The position numbers and the translations under genes were made by a program. From positions 2,056,001-2,120,000 of the forward strand of contig NZ_PDJO01000001.1 of assembly GCF_002563775.1 (NCBI RefSeq): 64,000 nt of DNA. The letters are read 5' to 3'. Numbering within the stretch: the stretch's first letter is position 1; every line of letters begins with the position of its first letter. Positions 38,399 through 47,682 of this stretch are shown in pieces. Below the pieces are notes generated by a model. That model was not told where the DNA came from. It saw only the letters and a list, made by a program, of their open reading frames with translations, and ran no database searches. Origin of the DNA: Thioclava sp. ES.031 (GTDB taxonomy: Bacteria; Pseudomonadota; Alphaproteobacteria; Rhodobacterales; Rhodobacteraceae).

Positions 38399-39496
38399 AT
38401 GAAAAATCTGACCACTCGCAGACACGCGTTACGTACGCTCGCAGCGGCGGGCGCTGCCAGCCTTGCCGCGCCGCATATCGCCTCGGCCCAAGCCAACGGC
38501 ACGACCTGGAAGATCCAGACCTCGTGGCCGGGCGGCGTCGGCCTTCAGACCTTCAAGGACTGGTGCGCCACGATTCAGGAAAAGACCGGCGGCGAACTGG
38601 CCTTCCAGCCGTTCGGCGCGAATGACGTCGTGGGCGATTTCCAGCTTTACGACGCGGTGAAGAACGGCGTGCTCGACGCGGTCAACCCGTTCACCATCTA
38701 CGTGCAGGGCATCATCCCGGCGGGGGTGTTCCTGACGTCCTATCCGCTCGGTCTGCGCAACCCGCATGAATTCGACGTGTTCTATTACGGCCTCGGCGGG
38801 CTGGAGATGGCGCGCGAGCTTTATGCGGCGCAGGGCATGTATTTCGTGGGCCCCGTTCATCACGGCCCGAACATCATCCACTCGAAAGTGCCGATCCGCT
38901 CGATCGACGACTTCCGTGGCCGCAAGATGCGCCTTCCGGGCGGCATGGTCGCCGATGTCTTCGGCGAGATCGGCGCGGAGACCACCGTGCTTCCGGGCTC
39001 GGAAATCTTCCCGGCGCTGGAGAAGGGCACGATCGACGTGGCCGACTATGTGGGCCCCGCGGTGAACTACGCGCTCGGCTTCAGCCAGGTGACCAGCTAC
39101 ATCTCGATGGGCCCGCCCGGCATGATGTCGCTCTACCAGCCGGTGGACATCATGGACATCACCGTCGGCATGGATGCGTGGAACAAGCTCAGCCCGCAGA
39201 TGCAGCAATTCGTCGAGATGGAGACTCACGTCTATTCCGACATGCATCACGCGGCGATCCAGAAGGCCGACCAGGAGGCCTGGGCCAAGTTCGAGGCCGA
39301 CGGCACCGAGGTCACGCGCCTCAGCCAGGACGATGTGGAGCTGATGACCGAAGTCGCCGTCCCGATCTGGTTCAAATACGCCAATCGCGACAAGGACAGC
39401 GCGCGGATCTTCAAGACCCAGCTCGATTACATGATGTCCGGCTCGCTGGGCTATGTGACGCCCGATCTGGTCGACGGTCTGGAACTGAAGCTCTGA
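38399..39496 (+). CDS. TRAP transporter solute-binding protein, DctP family
   Basis: 365 residues from ATG 38399 with GGGGAGG upstream. The N-terminus is Tat-like (TRRHALRTLAAAGAASLAAP, cleavage near ASAQA), suggesting export after folding. The mature part has the DctP features QTSWPGGVGLQTFKDW, DDFRGRKMRLPGGMV (with the ligand-contacting Arg) and PALEKGTIDVADYVGPA. It resembles the binding proteins for alpha-keto acids, lactate or mannitol/chloroaromatics (TakP/FcbT type); the ligand is unproven. The two permease genes follow. Confidence 0.9.
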   Translation: MKNLTTRRHALRTLAAAGAASLAAPHIASAQANGTTWKIQTSWPGGVGLQTFKDWCATIQEKTGGELAFQPFGANDVVGDFQLYDAVKNGVLDAVNPFTIYVQGIIPAGVFLTSYPLGLRNPHEFDVFYYGLGGLEMARELYAAQGMYFVGPVHHGPNIIHSKVPIRSIDDFRGRKMRLPGGMVADVFGEIGAETTVLPGSEIFPALEKGTIDVADYVGPAVNYALGFSQVTSYISMGPPGMMSLYQPVDIMDITVGMDAWNKLSPQMQQFVEMETHVYSDMHHAAIQKADQEAWAKFEADGTEVTRLSQDDVELMTEVAVPIWFKYANRDKDSARIFKTQLDYMMSGSLGYVTPDLVDGLELKL

Positions 39497-39588
39497 TTTG
39501 ATCGCAAAGACAGTCTGACGGGCCCGCCCGCTGGCGCGGGCCCGGTTCAACTGATGGCCGGGCGTGTCCCGGCAACAGGGGGTGGGCA

Positions 39589-40911
39589 ATGCCCAGTATC
39601 GACTTCACTCTACCGCATTGGGCCTATTGGGCGGGGCTGATCCTCTTCCCGATCATTGCGGCCACGCTGGCCAACCGGCCACGCAAGACGGAGCGGCGCT
39701 ATTCGCTCTCCTTGGGCTATTTCATTCTCGTGACCGGGGGGATGCTGGGACTGCATCGCTTCTATGTGAAAAGCCTGCTGGGCTTTCTCTTCATCCCGGT
39801 CTTCATCGCCATTCTCTATGCGAATGCGCAAGGTCACGACGCGCGCGGCACGGTCTCGGACATGTCGAACGTCGTGCGCATGGCCGAGCGCTCGCTGGAG
39901 CGCGAACAAGAACGGGTCGACACGGCGCAGGCCGATCTGCCGAAGCTGCGCGAGGAACTCGCCGCCGCCGAAGAGGGCAGCTTCGCCGAGAAGCGCGCGC
40001 AGCGAAATGTCGATCGCGCGGAGAAGCGGATCACCGATGGCGAGGCCGTGATCGAACAGGCGCAGGCCGATCTCGTCGAGGCGCGCCCGAAGCGGGACGC
40101 GGCTGCCGCCGTCCTCGCGAAATGGCGCAGCATCTCGAAATATGCCTTCTGGGTGCTGCTCGCGGGGATCGTCATCGACGCGCTTCTGCTTCCGATGCTG
40201 GTGCGGCGGGCGAATGCCACGCTCCCCGAGCATGAGGAGGAAAGCGAGATCGAGCGGCGCCTCGAAGCGCTCGAAGACGAGGAGATGAAAGACGACTCCC
40301 GTCACGTCTCGCAAGGCTGGACGGGCTGGATCGACCGGCTCTCCCTCAAGGCGGGCGAGTTCGTCAGCTATTGGGCGATCATCGCGGTCTTCGTCTACTA
40401 TTTCGAGGTCATCAGCCGCTACGTCTTCAACAGCCCGACCAACTGGGCGCATGAGGCGATGTATCTGATGTTCGGGATGCAATACCTGATCTCGGGCGCC
40501 TATGCGATGCTGACCGAAAGCCATGTGCGCGTCGACATCTTCTACGCGCCGCTGTCGAAACCGCGCAAAGCGTGGGTCGATCTGCTGACCTCGGTCTTCT
40601 TCTTCATCTTCGCGGGCACATTGCTGGTGACGTCGTGGATTTTCGCGATGGACGCGATCGCCGTGCCCACGGGCAACGGGCTCATCTCGCAATGGGCGCG
40701 GGGCGAAATTCCGACCGGCGAGATGCTGGCGAACTGGAACTTCGCACAGTGGACCGATGCGAATGTCCGCTGGGGCGAGATCAGCTTCAACGAATGGGAG
40801 GTGCCTCTGTGGCCGATGAAATGGGTCATGGTGATCGGCGCTCTGCTGCTTGTTTTGCAGGGCATTTCGAAATTCGCACAAGATCTGCGGATCGTAATGG
40901 GCAGGGGCTGA
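39589..40911 (+). CDS. TRAP transporter small permease (DctQ) fused to an N-terminal TM2-like and coiled-coil module
   Basis: 440 residues, more than twice the usual DctQ length. Residues 1-80: three hydrophobic stretches with a TM2-like GYFILVTGGMLGLHRFYVKS. Residues 90-175: a highly charged coiled coil (SLEREQERVDTAQADLPKL onward). A helix follows at about 180-200, then an acidic linker (EHEEESEIERRLEALEDEE). Residues 255-440 are a normal four-helix DctQ domain (FEVISRYVFNSPTNWAHEAM). No frameshift or internal start separates the parts; one stop, one start. DctM begins three bases after the stop. Confidence 0.88.
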   Translation: MPSIDFTLPHWAYWAGLILFPIIAATLANRPRKTERRYSLSLGYFILVTGGMLGLHRFYVKSLLGFLFIPVFIAILYANAQGHDARGTVSDMSNVVRMAERSLEREQERVDTAQADLPKLREELAAAEEGSFAEKRAQRNVDRAEKRITDGEAVIEQAQADLVEARPKRDAAAAVLAKWRSISKYAFWVLLAGIVIDALLLPMLVRRANATLPEHEEESEIERRLEALEDEEMKDDSRHVSQGWTGWIDRLSLKAGEFVSYWAIIAVFVYYFEVISRYVFNSPTNWAHEAMYLMFGMQYLISGAYAMLTESHVRVDIFYAPLSKPRKAWVDLLTSVFFFIFAGTLLVTSWIFAMDAIAVPTGNGLISQWARGEIPTGEMLANWNFAQWTDANVRWGEISFNEWEVPLWPMKWVMVIGALLLVLQGISKFAQDLRIVMGRG

Positions 40912-40914
40912 TAG

Positions 40915-42270
40915 ATGGGACTTGAGATTGGAATCGAGTGGCTGACACTCATCATGTTCGGCTCGCTGGTCGTCCTGCTGATGGCAGGGCTTCCACTGGC
41001 CTTCGTTACGGGCGGTCTGGCCTGTGTCTTCCTGTTCGTGCTGGGCGACGAACGCGCGCTCAATATCGTGCCGAGCCGCATCTTCCCGCTGATGACGAAT
41101 TACCAGCTTTCGGCGATCCCCTTGTTCATCTTCATGGCGTCAATGCTGGAGAGGGCGGGGATCATCAACGAGATGTTCGACGTCATCTACAAGGTGCTGG
41201 GCGGGGTGCGCGGCGGTCTGGCCGCGGCCACGATCATCGCCTCGACGGTGCTCGCCGCGATGGTGGGCGTGATCGGGGCGGCCGTGGTGACGATGGGGAT
41301 CATCGCGCTGCCGGCGATGCTCGATCGCGGCTACAACGCGAAGATCGCGATGGGCTCGATCATGGCGGGCGGCACGCTCGGCATCCTGATCCCGCCGTCG
41401 ATCCTTGCGATCATCTATGCGGTCGTGGCCGAGCAATCGGTGGGCGAGCTGTTCATCGGCGCGGTCATTCCCGGCCTTCTTCTGTCGGGCATGTATGTGG
41501 CCTATGTGCTGATCCGCTGCGCGATCAACCCCGAGATGGGTCCGCCGATCCCGATGGAAGAGCGCATTTCGGGGCGCGAGAAGATCCGTCTGATGAGCAA
41601 CATGTCCGCGCCGATCTCGCTGATCGTGATCGTGCTGGGCGTGATCTTCACCGGCGTCGCGACCCCGGTGGAAGCGGCGGGCATCGGCACGTTCGGTGCA
41701 ATCATCGTGGCGGCGATCCACCGCAAGCTCGACTGGCAAACGATCCGCGAGGCTGCGGTCACCACGCTCAAGGCCTCGGCGATGGTCATCTGGATCATGT
41801 TCGGCGCGACGATCTTCGTCGGGCTCTACGTGCTCGAGGGCGGCCAGCAATTCGTGCAGAACGCGCTGCAGGCGACCGGGCTCGGGCCGTGGGGTATCCT
41901 GATCATCATGCAGCTCGTGCTGATCATTCTCGGGATGTTCCTCGACTGGGTCGGCATCCTACTGCTCTGCGTGCCGATCTTCGTGCCGATCGTGAAGGCG
42001 CTCGGGGCGGAGGCCTTCGGGTTGAGCGATCCCGACGATCTCGTGCTGTGGTTCGGGGTGCTCTACCTCGTGAACATGCAGATGAGCTTCCTGTCGCCGC
42101 CCTTCGGCTATGCGCTGTTCTATCTGCGCGGGGTGGCGCCGCCGGAAATTCCGATGGGCGATATCTTCCGCTCGGCGCTGCCGTTCCTGGCGCTGCAGGT
42201 GGTCGGGCTGCTGCTGTGCATGTTCTTCCCGGAGATCATCATCTGGCTGCCGAAACTTGTCTACGGTTGA
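40915..42270 (+). CDS. TRAP transporter large permease, DctM family
   Basis: 451 residues and about 12 hydrophobic helices, the transport subunit of the sodium-driven TRAP system. Family segments include the N-terminal helix with PLAFVTGGLA, IPLFIFMASMLERAGI, GTLGILIPPSILAIIYAVVAEQSVGELFIG and LYLVNMQMSFLSPPFGYALFYLRG. It pairs with the fused DctQ gene and the binding protein to make a complete transporter. A strong terminator follows. Confidence 0.93.
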   Translation: MGLEIGIEWLTLIMFGSLVVLLMAGLPLAFVTGGLACVFLFVLGDERALNIVPSRIFPLMTNYQLSAIPLFIFMASMLERAGIINEMFDVIYKVLGGVRGGLAAATIIASTVLAAMVGVIGAAVVTMGIIALPAMLDRGYNAKIAMGSIMAGGTLGILIPPSILAIIYAVVAEQSVGELFIGAVIPGLLLSGMYVAYVLIRCAINPEMGPPIPMEERISGREKIRLMSNMSAPISLIVIVLGVIFTGVATPVEAAGIGTFGAIIVAAIHRKLDWQTIREAAVTTLKASAMVIWIMFGATIFVGLYVLEGGQQFVQNALQATGLGPWGILIIMQLVLIILGMFLDWVGILLLCVPIFVPIVKALGAEAFGLSDPDDLVLWFGVLYLVNMQMSFLSPPFGYALFYLRGVAPPEIPMGDIFRSALPFLALQVVGLLLCMFFPEIIIWLPKLVYG

Positions 42271-42298
42271 TCGCTCGACCTCAGGTCTAGGACAAATG

Positions 42299-42329
42299 AA
42301 AGCCCCGCGCCGTGTCGCGGGGCTTTTTC
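42299..42329 (+). terminator. Intrinsic terminator of the TRAP operon
   Basis: AGCCCCGCG (42301-42309) and CGCGGGGCT (42316-42324) form a perfect 9-bp stem with a CCGTGT loop (a little longer with flanking A-T pairs), followed by TTTTTCT. It is 28 bases after the dctM stop. Confidence 0.93.
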
Positions 42330-42412
42330 TGTCTGCGTGACCTGCCGCGGGATTTTCGCATCACCAGAGATCAGAGCCCGACCCGATCTACGAGGCTCAG
42401 GGGCGGCAACGT

Positions 42413-42655
42413 TCAGGATTTGCTCTCATCGGTTGCCCCGCCCACCTCGGGATCGTTGTAGTCGTTGGGATCGAAATCTTCAGGGTCGAACCCCTCTTCG
42501 GCGTCATCGATCCCGGTCACATAGGAGGTTCCCGTCTCCTCATCGAAGATCAGGCCGTAATTCGCCCGGCCCTGCGATTTGTAGCGCAGGAACTCGTGGA
42601 TGCCCGCGTAGATCGCGATGAACAGGAACGGCAACAGGATGAGGGCAGCAAGCAT
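42413..42655 (-). CDS. Small membrane protein with acidic C-terminal tail; start codon uncertain
   Basis: 80 residues from ATG 42655: one N-terminal hydrophobic helix (MLAALILLPFLFIAIYAG) and a cytoplasmic or periplasmic acidic tail (DDAEEGFDPEDFDPNDYNDPE). The strong AAGGAGG (42680-42674) is 18 bases from this ATG, too far. It is optimally placed (six bases) for an in-frame ATC at 42667-42665. Initiation at ATC would add four residues (an M-T-A-Q start). The family is unknown to me; the gene model is credible because codon use and the ribosome-binding site fit. Confidence 0.6.
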   Translation of the reverse strand: MLAALILLPFLFIAIYAGIHEFLRYKSQGRANYGLIFDEETGTSYVTGIDDAEEGFDPEDFDPNDYNDPEVGGATDESKS

Positions 42656-42864
42656 TTGCGCAGTGATGGCGGACCTCCTTCGGGCTTATCGGCAAAGGCG
42701 GACGATCTGTGGCTCCACGTCTCGTCACCTCGACGGCACGGTGACATCAATATCCGGGATCGAGCCCTTCGACAAACAGTGTGACATGACCCTCTTGGAT
42801 CAGGTGGTCTCGCTAAGGTCGACGTCAAGCGCGACAAAGGCCCCTGCCCGGTTCACGTCTTCGC
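42656..42864. other. Intergenic segment upstream of the small acidic-tail protein
   Basis: 209 bases between the small acidic-tail gene and the end of the AcoR-like gene. It carries the strong AAGGAGG at 42680-42674 discussed with that gene. No other element is recognised. Confidence 0.4.
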
Positions 42865-43836
42865 TCAGACGCCGAGATTGAGCGCCTTGGCCTTGCGGTA
42901 GAACGTCGCCCGGCCGATGCCGAGATCGCGCGCCGCCGCCGAGACATTGCCGCCGTTGCGGGCCAGCGCGCGGGCCATTTCGGAGCGTTGCGCCTCTTCC
43001 AGCCCATTGCGGATGCCGTGTTCCAGAAGGTCCGACGCCGGAAGCTGGCCGATCTGCCCCGCCTCGATCCCGAGATGCCGCCGCGCGGCGCGGGTCGCGC
43101 CGACGACCAGATCGTCGCGGTCGAGCGCCAGGAGCATCACGCCCTGCGCCCCGGTCTCGCCCGAGCCGGTCGAGAGGATGCGCGCGCCGTCATAGGAGGC
43201 GCGGAACAGGTCCGCCTCGATCCGATGCGCCGCGTCCTGCACGGTCAGCGCCACGAGGCGCGCATAGCCCTCGGTCATGTCCGAGCGCGCGGAGCTGACA
43301 TCGATCACCCCCGCCAGATCGCCCTGCGCGCCGAAGATGGGCGAGCCCATGCAGGTCAGCACGGTGTTGCGGGTGCGGAAATGCTGATCGCGCCAGACGG
43401 TGACGGGGCGCGCCTCGGCCACGCAGGTACCGATGCCGTTGGTGCCCTCGACCCCTTCGGACCAGTCAGAGCCGGGCGCGAGGTTCGAGGAATGGAAATC
43501 ATCGACATCGGCGTCGCGCAGGCGCTCATCCAGCACCAGCCCGCCCGCATCCGACAGCAGAACCGTGCAGCCCGCATCGCCTGCCGCGCGCGACAGCCGG
43601 TCGAGCACCGGCGAGGCGATCCGCATCATCAGGCCCGCCCGCTCGCGCCGCTCGCGCATCTCGGCCTGGGTCAGGCGCTCGTTGCGCCCGCCGGTTTCGG
43701 GGTCGATACGGTGATGGATCATCGAGCGGCGCCAGCTTGCAGCAAAGCCCGCCCGCGTGGCGGATTTCGGCGAAGAGACGACCTCGCGCACGATATCGGC
43801 ATGTTGGCGCGGAACGCCTGTATGCAGTGACGGCAT
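42865..43836 (-). CDS. AcoR-like transcriptional regulator (GAF plus Fis-type HTH, no AAA+ domain)
   Basis: 323 residues. The N-terminal region resembles AcoR and other acetoin/aldehyde regulators (SWRRSMIHHRIDP; GAF with WSEGVEGTNGIGTCVAEARPV, CMGSPIFGAQGDLAGVIDVS). A linker and a C-terminal Fis-like helix-turn-helix follow (ARALARNGGNVSAAARDLGIGRATFYRKAKAL). The AAA+ sigma-54 activation domain of AcoR is absent, so it would act on sigma-70-type promoters. GGGAGG precedes the ATG. Its upstream region contains the palindrome shared with the aldehyde dehydrogenase promoter, which implies autoregulation and control of that gene. Confidence 0.85.
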   Translation of the reverse strand: MPSLHTGVPRQHADIVREVVSSPKSATRAGFAASWRRSMIHHRIDPETGGRNERLTQAEMRERRERAGLMMRIASPVLDRLSRAAGDAGCTVLLSDAGGLVLDERLRDADVDDFHSSNLAPGSDWSEGVEGTNGIGTCVAEARPVTVWRDQHFRTRNTVLTCMGSPIFGAQGDLAGVIDVSSARSDMTEGYARLVALTVQDAAHRIEADLFRASYDGARILSTGSGETGAQGVMLLALDRDDLVVGATRAARRHLGIEAGQIGQLPASDLLEHGIRNGLEEAQRSEMARALARNGGNVSAAARDLGIGRATFYRKAKALNLGV

Positions 43837-43930
43837 GCGAAAGCCTCCCTCTCTTGCGCAGCCTATGAAAGCCCAAGCAGGTTAGGCCGATTCGGACCTT
43901 ACACAACGTAAATTCCCGCTGAGCGGGCCG

Positions 43931-43958
43931 GCACCTGTCTCGGGGGTGAGACAGGTGC
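43931..43958. promoter_or_regulatory. Perfect palindrome GCACCTGTCTC-N6-GAGACAGGTGC upstream of the AcoR-like gene
   Basis: Two 11-base arms (43931-43941 and 43948-43958) match without mismatch across a GGGGGT spacer, 95 bases upstream of the AcoR-like start and just past the rlmE stop. It could serve as an rlmE terminator hairpin, but no T-run follows. The near-identical copy at 38031 argues for an operator. Confidence 0.8.
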
Positions 43959-43961
43959 GGC

Positions 43962-44699
43962 TCAGTCCTCCTCGTGCCGCCGCCCGCGAAATCCTTGGGC
44001 GACCACGAATTTCTCCGAGCTGTCCGAGCGCGAGGCCGGCGGCTTCACATTCGCGACCTTGGTGAAGTTTTTCTTCAGGATCGTCATCAGCCCCTGCTCC
44101 GCACCGCCTGCGAGGACCTTGGCGACGAAAGTGCCGCCCTCTTCGAGCACGTCGAAGGCGAACTCCGCCGCCGCTTCGCACAGCGTGATGATGCGCAGGT
44201 GATCGGTGTTCTGGTGCCCCGACGACGAGGCCGCCATGTCCGACATCACCACATCCGCAGACCCGCCGAGCCATTCCTTGACCTTGTCGTCGGCGCCTTC
44301 TTCGAGGAAATCGAGCACGTGGATCTCGGCCCCGGCGATCGGATCGACCTCCTGCAGATCGACGCCCAGAACGGTGCCGACCTTCTTGCCCGATTTCTCG
44401 CCCAAGGCGTTCACGCGCTTGACCGCCACCTGACACCAGCCGCCGGGCGCACAGCCCAGATCGACCACCCGCGCGCCGGGCACGAGGAAGCGATACTTGT
44501 CGTCCAGCTCGAGGATTTTGTAGGCCGCACGTCCGCGATAGCCCTCTTTTTTCGCGCGCTGCACGTAAGGATCGTTCAGTTGCCGCTCCAACCAGAGGGT
44601 CGAGGAGAGCTTGCGCCCCCTCGCCGTCTTCACGCGCACGCGCAGGTCGCGCTGCCCACGTCCGGAAGTGTTCTTGCCGCTGGGTGTCTTCGCCATCAT
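43962..44699 (-). CDS. rlmE: 23S rRNA (uridine-2552-2'-O)-methyltransferase RlmE
   Basis: Methylates U2552 in the ribosomal A-loop. 245 residues. It has the SAM motif [16 protein letters not shown], an N-terminal [14 protein letters not shown] segment carrying the first catalytic Lys, [16 protein letters not shown] with the catalytic Asp, and the C-terminal [12 protein letters not shown]ys. A basic N-terminus ([18 protein letters not shown]) of about 30 residues extends the E. coli form. It overlaps ppx by ATGA. Confidence 0.94.
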   Translation of the reverse strand: MMAKTPSGKNTSGRGQRDLRVRVKTARGRKLSSTLWLERQLNDPYVQRAKKEGYRGRAAYKILELDDKYRFLVPGARVVDLGCAPGGWCQVAVKRVNALGEKSGKKVGTVLGVDLQEVDPIAGAEIHVLDFLEEGADDKVKEWLGGSADVVMSDMAASSSGHQNTDHLRIITLCEAAAEFAFDVLEEGGTFVAKVLAGGAEQGLMTILKKNFTKVANVKPPASRSDSSEKFVVAQGFRGRRHEED

Positions 44700-45841
44700 T
44701 TCATCTCTTCTAACACGCCGTCTCCGGCCATTTGCGCATAGAGGAGCCCCTCGCGCAGGCCACGGTCGGCAATGGACATCTGGTCGGTGGGCCAGACCCG
44801 CATCAGGGCCTGGAGAATTGCTGCGCCGGACATGATCAACGTGTGCCGGTCGCGCCCAATCCGCGGATCGGAGCGCCGCCCGGCGGGCCCGAGCTGCAGG
44901 AAGGAGCGGATCACCGCGTCGATCTCTCCCGAGGTCATGGTCAGTCCGTCCACCCGATTACGGTCATAGCGCTTCAGGTTGAGGTGGCAGGCCGCAACCG
45001 TCGTCACCGTGCCCGAGGTGCCGATAATCTGGAAACCATCCTGCGGGCTGCCCGCCGCATAGGGCGTGAAATCGGCAAGCTTTTCCTCGAAGAACCAGCT
45101 CATCAGCGCAAACCGCGCGGCATCGTCCTCGACATCGGCGAATTGGTCCTTGAGCGTGGCCACGCCCAGCGGCACCGAAATCCAGTCCACCACCCGCGCC
45201 GCCGGATCGGGGCCGTCGGGCTGGTTGAACCCTTTCGAGAGCCGCATGATCGCGCGGGCGCGGTCGCCGGGCGGCACGTCTTCGAGGTCGATCCAGACCA
45301 GCTCTGTCGAGCCACCGCCGATATCGACCACGAGCACCTGCTCGGAATTCGGCGACACCAGAGAGGCGCAGGAGATCACGGCCAGCCGCGCCTCTTCCTC
45401 GGGCGGGATGATCTCCAGCGGCAGGCCGGTCTCGCGGCGCACATAGCGGATGAAATCGCGCGCGTTCTTGGCCCGGCGACAAGCCTCGGTCGCCACCAGC
45501 CGCATCCGGGTAACCCCGTGCGTTTCGATCTTGCGGCGACAAATCTGCAATGCCTGAACGGTGCGCGACATCGAGCTACGCGACAAACGGCCATAGGTTT
45601 CAAGACCTTGGCCCAGCTGGACGGCTTTCGAGAAGCTATCCACGACCTGAAACTGAGAACCCCTTGGACGGGCAATCAGCATCCGGCAACTGTTGGTGCC
45701 AAGGTCGAGAGCGGCATATAGCCCCTCGCCGGACTTGGCGGATTTGGTCGCGGGGGACTCGACCTGAGCCGGTTTCACCGCCCGCGCGGGCGATGCAGCT
45801 GTCGGGAGCGCGCCCGCCGACCGGGGACGCTTGGGCGCCAT
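44696..45841 (-). CDS. Exopolyphosphatase / guanosine pentaphosphatase (Ppx/GppA family)
   Basis: 381 residues. After a Pro/Ala/Ser-rich N-terminus of about 40 residues comes the ASKHA ATPase-like fold: [14 protein letters not shown] (phosphate 1 loop), then [15 protein letters not shown] (phosphate 2). Between them is [13 protein letters not shown], then [14 protein letters not shown]. The family hydrolyses inorganic polyphosphate or pppGpp. rlmE follows with a four-base overlap, a pairing common in Rhodobacteraceae. Confidence 0.9.
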   Translation of the reverse strand: MAPKRPRSAGALPTAASPARAVKPAQVESPATKSAKSGEGLYAALDLGTNSCRMLIARPRGSQFQVVDSFSKAVQLGQGLETYGRLSRSSMSRTVQALQICRRKIETHGVTRMRLVATEACRRAKNARDFIRYVRRETGLPLEIIPPEEEARLAVISCASLVSPNSEQVLVVDIGGGSTELVWIDLEDVPPGDRARAIMRLSKGFNQPDGPDPAARVVDWISVPLGVATLKDQFADVEDDAARFALMSWFFEEKLADFTPYAAGSPQDGFQIIGTSGTVTTVAACHLNLKRYDRNRVDGLTMTSGEIDAVIRSFLQLGPAGRRSDPRIGRDRHTLIMSGAAILQALMRVWPTDQMSIADRGLREGLLYAQMAGDGVLEEMK

Positions 45842-45972
45842 GATTACGCCCTCCGATTTGAAGTTGCTCTAAAGCTATCGGTTTGCGCCTCCCGGTTCAA
45901 GGGAGCGCGACGCGGAAGTGATAGAAGCTCCGCGCTTTTCGCGGGCTGCAACCGGGTCGCCCCGGCGCGCCC

Positions 45973-47031
45973 TCAGACCGCGGGCAGGATCACCGTGAAG
46001 CAGCTGCCCTCGCCCTTCTTACTGTCGACGCGGAACCGGCCACGGTGGCGCGCCACGATATGCTTGACGATGGCGAGCCCCAGCCCGGTGCCGCCCTTCT
46101 CGCGCGAGCGGTGGGTGTCGACACGGTAGAAGCGCTCGGTGATGCGCGGCAGATGCTGTTCGTCGATCCCCTCGCCGCGGTCGATCACATCGACGCGATA
46201 GGCTTTGCCGCGCAGCACCGGCTCATGCGCGATCGCCGAGACGCGCAGCCGCACCTCGCCGCCCTGCCCGCCATATTTGATCGCGTTCTCCACGAGGTTC
46301 GAGAAGACCTGCGTGAGCTGATCGGGGTCGCCCTGCACCGGCAAGGCCCCGGTCTCGCCCTCGGAGATCAGCTTCACCTGTGCCGCCTCGGCGACGGGTT
46401 CAAGCGTCTGCGTGACCCCCTTGAGCACCAGCGCCAGATCGACCTTGCCGGTGGGGCGCATCCGCTCCTCGCCCTCGACGCGGCTCAGCGAGAGAAGATC
46501 ACCCACCAGCCGGTTCATCCGCGCGGCTTCGCGCTCCATGATCGACAGGAACCGATCGCGCGCCGCCGCATCGTCGCGCGCGCTCGAACGCAGAGTCTCG
46601 ATAAAGCCCATCAACGCGGTCAGCGGCGTGCGCAACTCATGGCTGACATTGGCCACGAAATCGCGCCGCATCGCCTCGGCGGTCTCCAGCGCCGTGATGT
46701 CCTCGAAACTCGCCAGAACCGAATTCGTGGAAAGCGGGCCTTCGGGTGCGGGCGGCAGCGGCGAGAAATGCACCAGCGTGATCGTCTCGGCCTGACCGGT
46801 CGGATGGAGCCGCAGGCGCACCGGGTCGGGCCGCGCACCGCGCAGCGCCGCGCTCACCGCCGCGCCGAAGCCGGGCTGGCGCAGCACCGTCACATAGGGA
46901 CGCCCCAGAAACTGCGTGCCGAAAAGCCGGTTGGCGGCGAGGTTGCCCTGCGCGATCCGCTCGTCGCGCCCGATCAGCAAAACCGCGCTCGGCAGCGCAT
47001 CGAGAACCTGTCCGATCGCCCCTTGGCTCAT
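45973..47031 (-). CDS. Histidine kinase, PhoR-like, without membrane segments
   Basis: 352 residues from ATG 47031, which has GGGAGG seven bases upstream; earlier in-frame starts would place the ribosome-binding site inside the gene. A PAS domain (IGRDERIAQGNLAANRLFG) is followed by a HisKA dimerisation domain with the phospho-His in VANVSHELRTPLTAL. The catalytic domain has N-box NLVENAIKYGG, G1 DRGEGI and G2 GGTGLGLAIVKHI. No hydrophobic N-terminal helix is present, so it is cytosolic unless anchored. No phoB, pst or phoU gene is near, so the phosphate link is only by similarity. Confidence 0.85.
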   Translation of the reverse strand: MSQGAIGQVLDALPSAVLLIGRDERIAQGNLAANRLFGTQFLGRPYVTVLRQPGFGAAVSAALRGARPDPVRLRLHPTGQAETITLVHFSPLPPAPEGPLSTNSVLASFEDITALETAEAMRRDFVANVSHELRTPLTALMGFIETLRSSARDDAAARDRFLSIMEREAARMNRLVGDLLSLSRVEGEERMRPTGKVDLALVLKGVTQTLEPVAEAAQVKLISEGETGALPVQGDPDQLTQVFSNLVENAIKYGGQGGEVRLRVSAIAHEPVLRGKAYRVDVIDRGEGIDEQHLPRITERFYRVDTHRSREKGGTGLGLAIVKHIVARHRGRFRVDSKKGEGSCFTVILPAV

Positions 47032-47274
47032 TGCCATGCCTCCCAACCTGCCATCGCTGTCGCGGCAAGGTTTGAGCGATGCGGCGCAAGCTGTAAAGCC
47101 TTGCCATGCCCAAAAAGTCCAAGCGCACAGTGGTTTTGCAACTCACGCTTCGCAGTTCGCAATCAATAGCTTGTGGAGAGGAGGGAAAAAAGTTAAACCT
47201 TGGCGTGTATTTCAAGGGTCCTTTCCGGGCCCAGTAACTTACACCGCGGGGGCGATGAGGTTTGCACTATTACT

Positions 47275-47682
47275 ATGTCAAGGACCCCCCGCTCCCGTCT
47301 CGCTTTACAAGCCGTTCTCTTTCAATGCGTGAAGGCGTCTGAGACCAGCAACCTGCTGCTGGTCGACCCCGCGCGTGAGCTGCCGTCTTCGCTCAAAGAG
47401 ATCTCCGGCCAGGCGATCCAGGTGCTGCAATACGACCAGATCACCGCTCAAAAGATGGTGAAGCTACGCCCCGAACTGGTGCTGGCCCCGCTTCTGACGG
47501 AGCGTTTCGACATTCTCGATCTCGCAAACCGGCTCGACGCGTTCGGGTTCACCGGCAAGCTGCGGGCCTATTCCCGCCCGCTGCCGAATATCGCCGCGAT
47601 CCGGCAGGAGGTGCGCGCCGCGCATCCCGAGATCGACTTCGATATCTTCACCCTGCCGACGGATAAGTGTCGTGACAATTAG
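47275..47682 (+). CDS. Conserved-looking protein of unknown function
   Basis: 135 residues from ATG 47275; a GTG at 47329 is an alternative and neither has a strong ribosome-binding site. The C-terminal 115 residues form a compact alternating helix/strand pattern: [58 protein letters not shown]. This is reminiscent of a receiver-like or Rossmann fold without the phosphorylatable Asp motif. It is divergent from the PhoR-like kinase, which might hint at signalling, but function is unknown. Its stop overlaps that of the convergent gene. Confidence 0.65.
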   Translation: MSRTPRSRLALQAVLFQCVKASETSNLLLVDPARELPSSLKEISGQAIQVLQYDQITAQKMVKLRPELVLAPLLTERFDILDLANRLDAFGFTGKLRAYSRPLPNIAAIRQEVRAAHPEIDFDIFTLPTDKCRDN

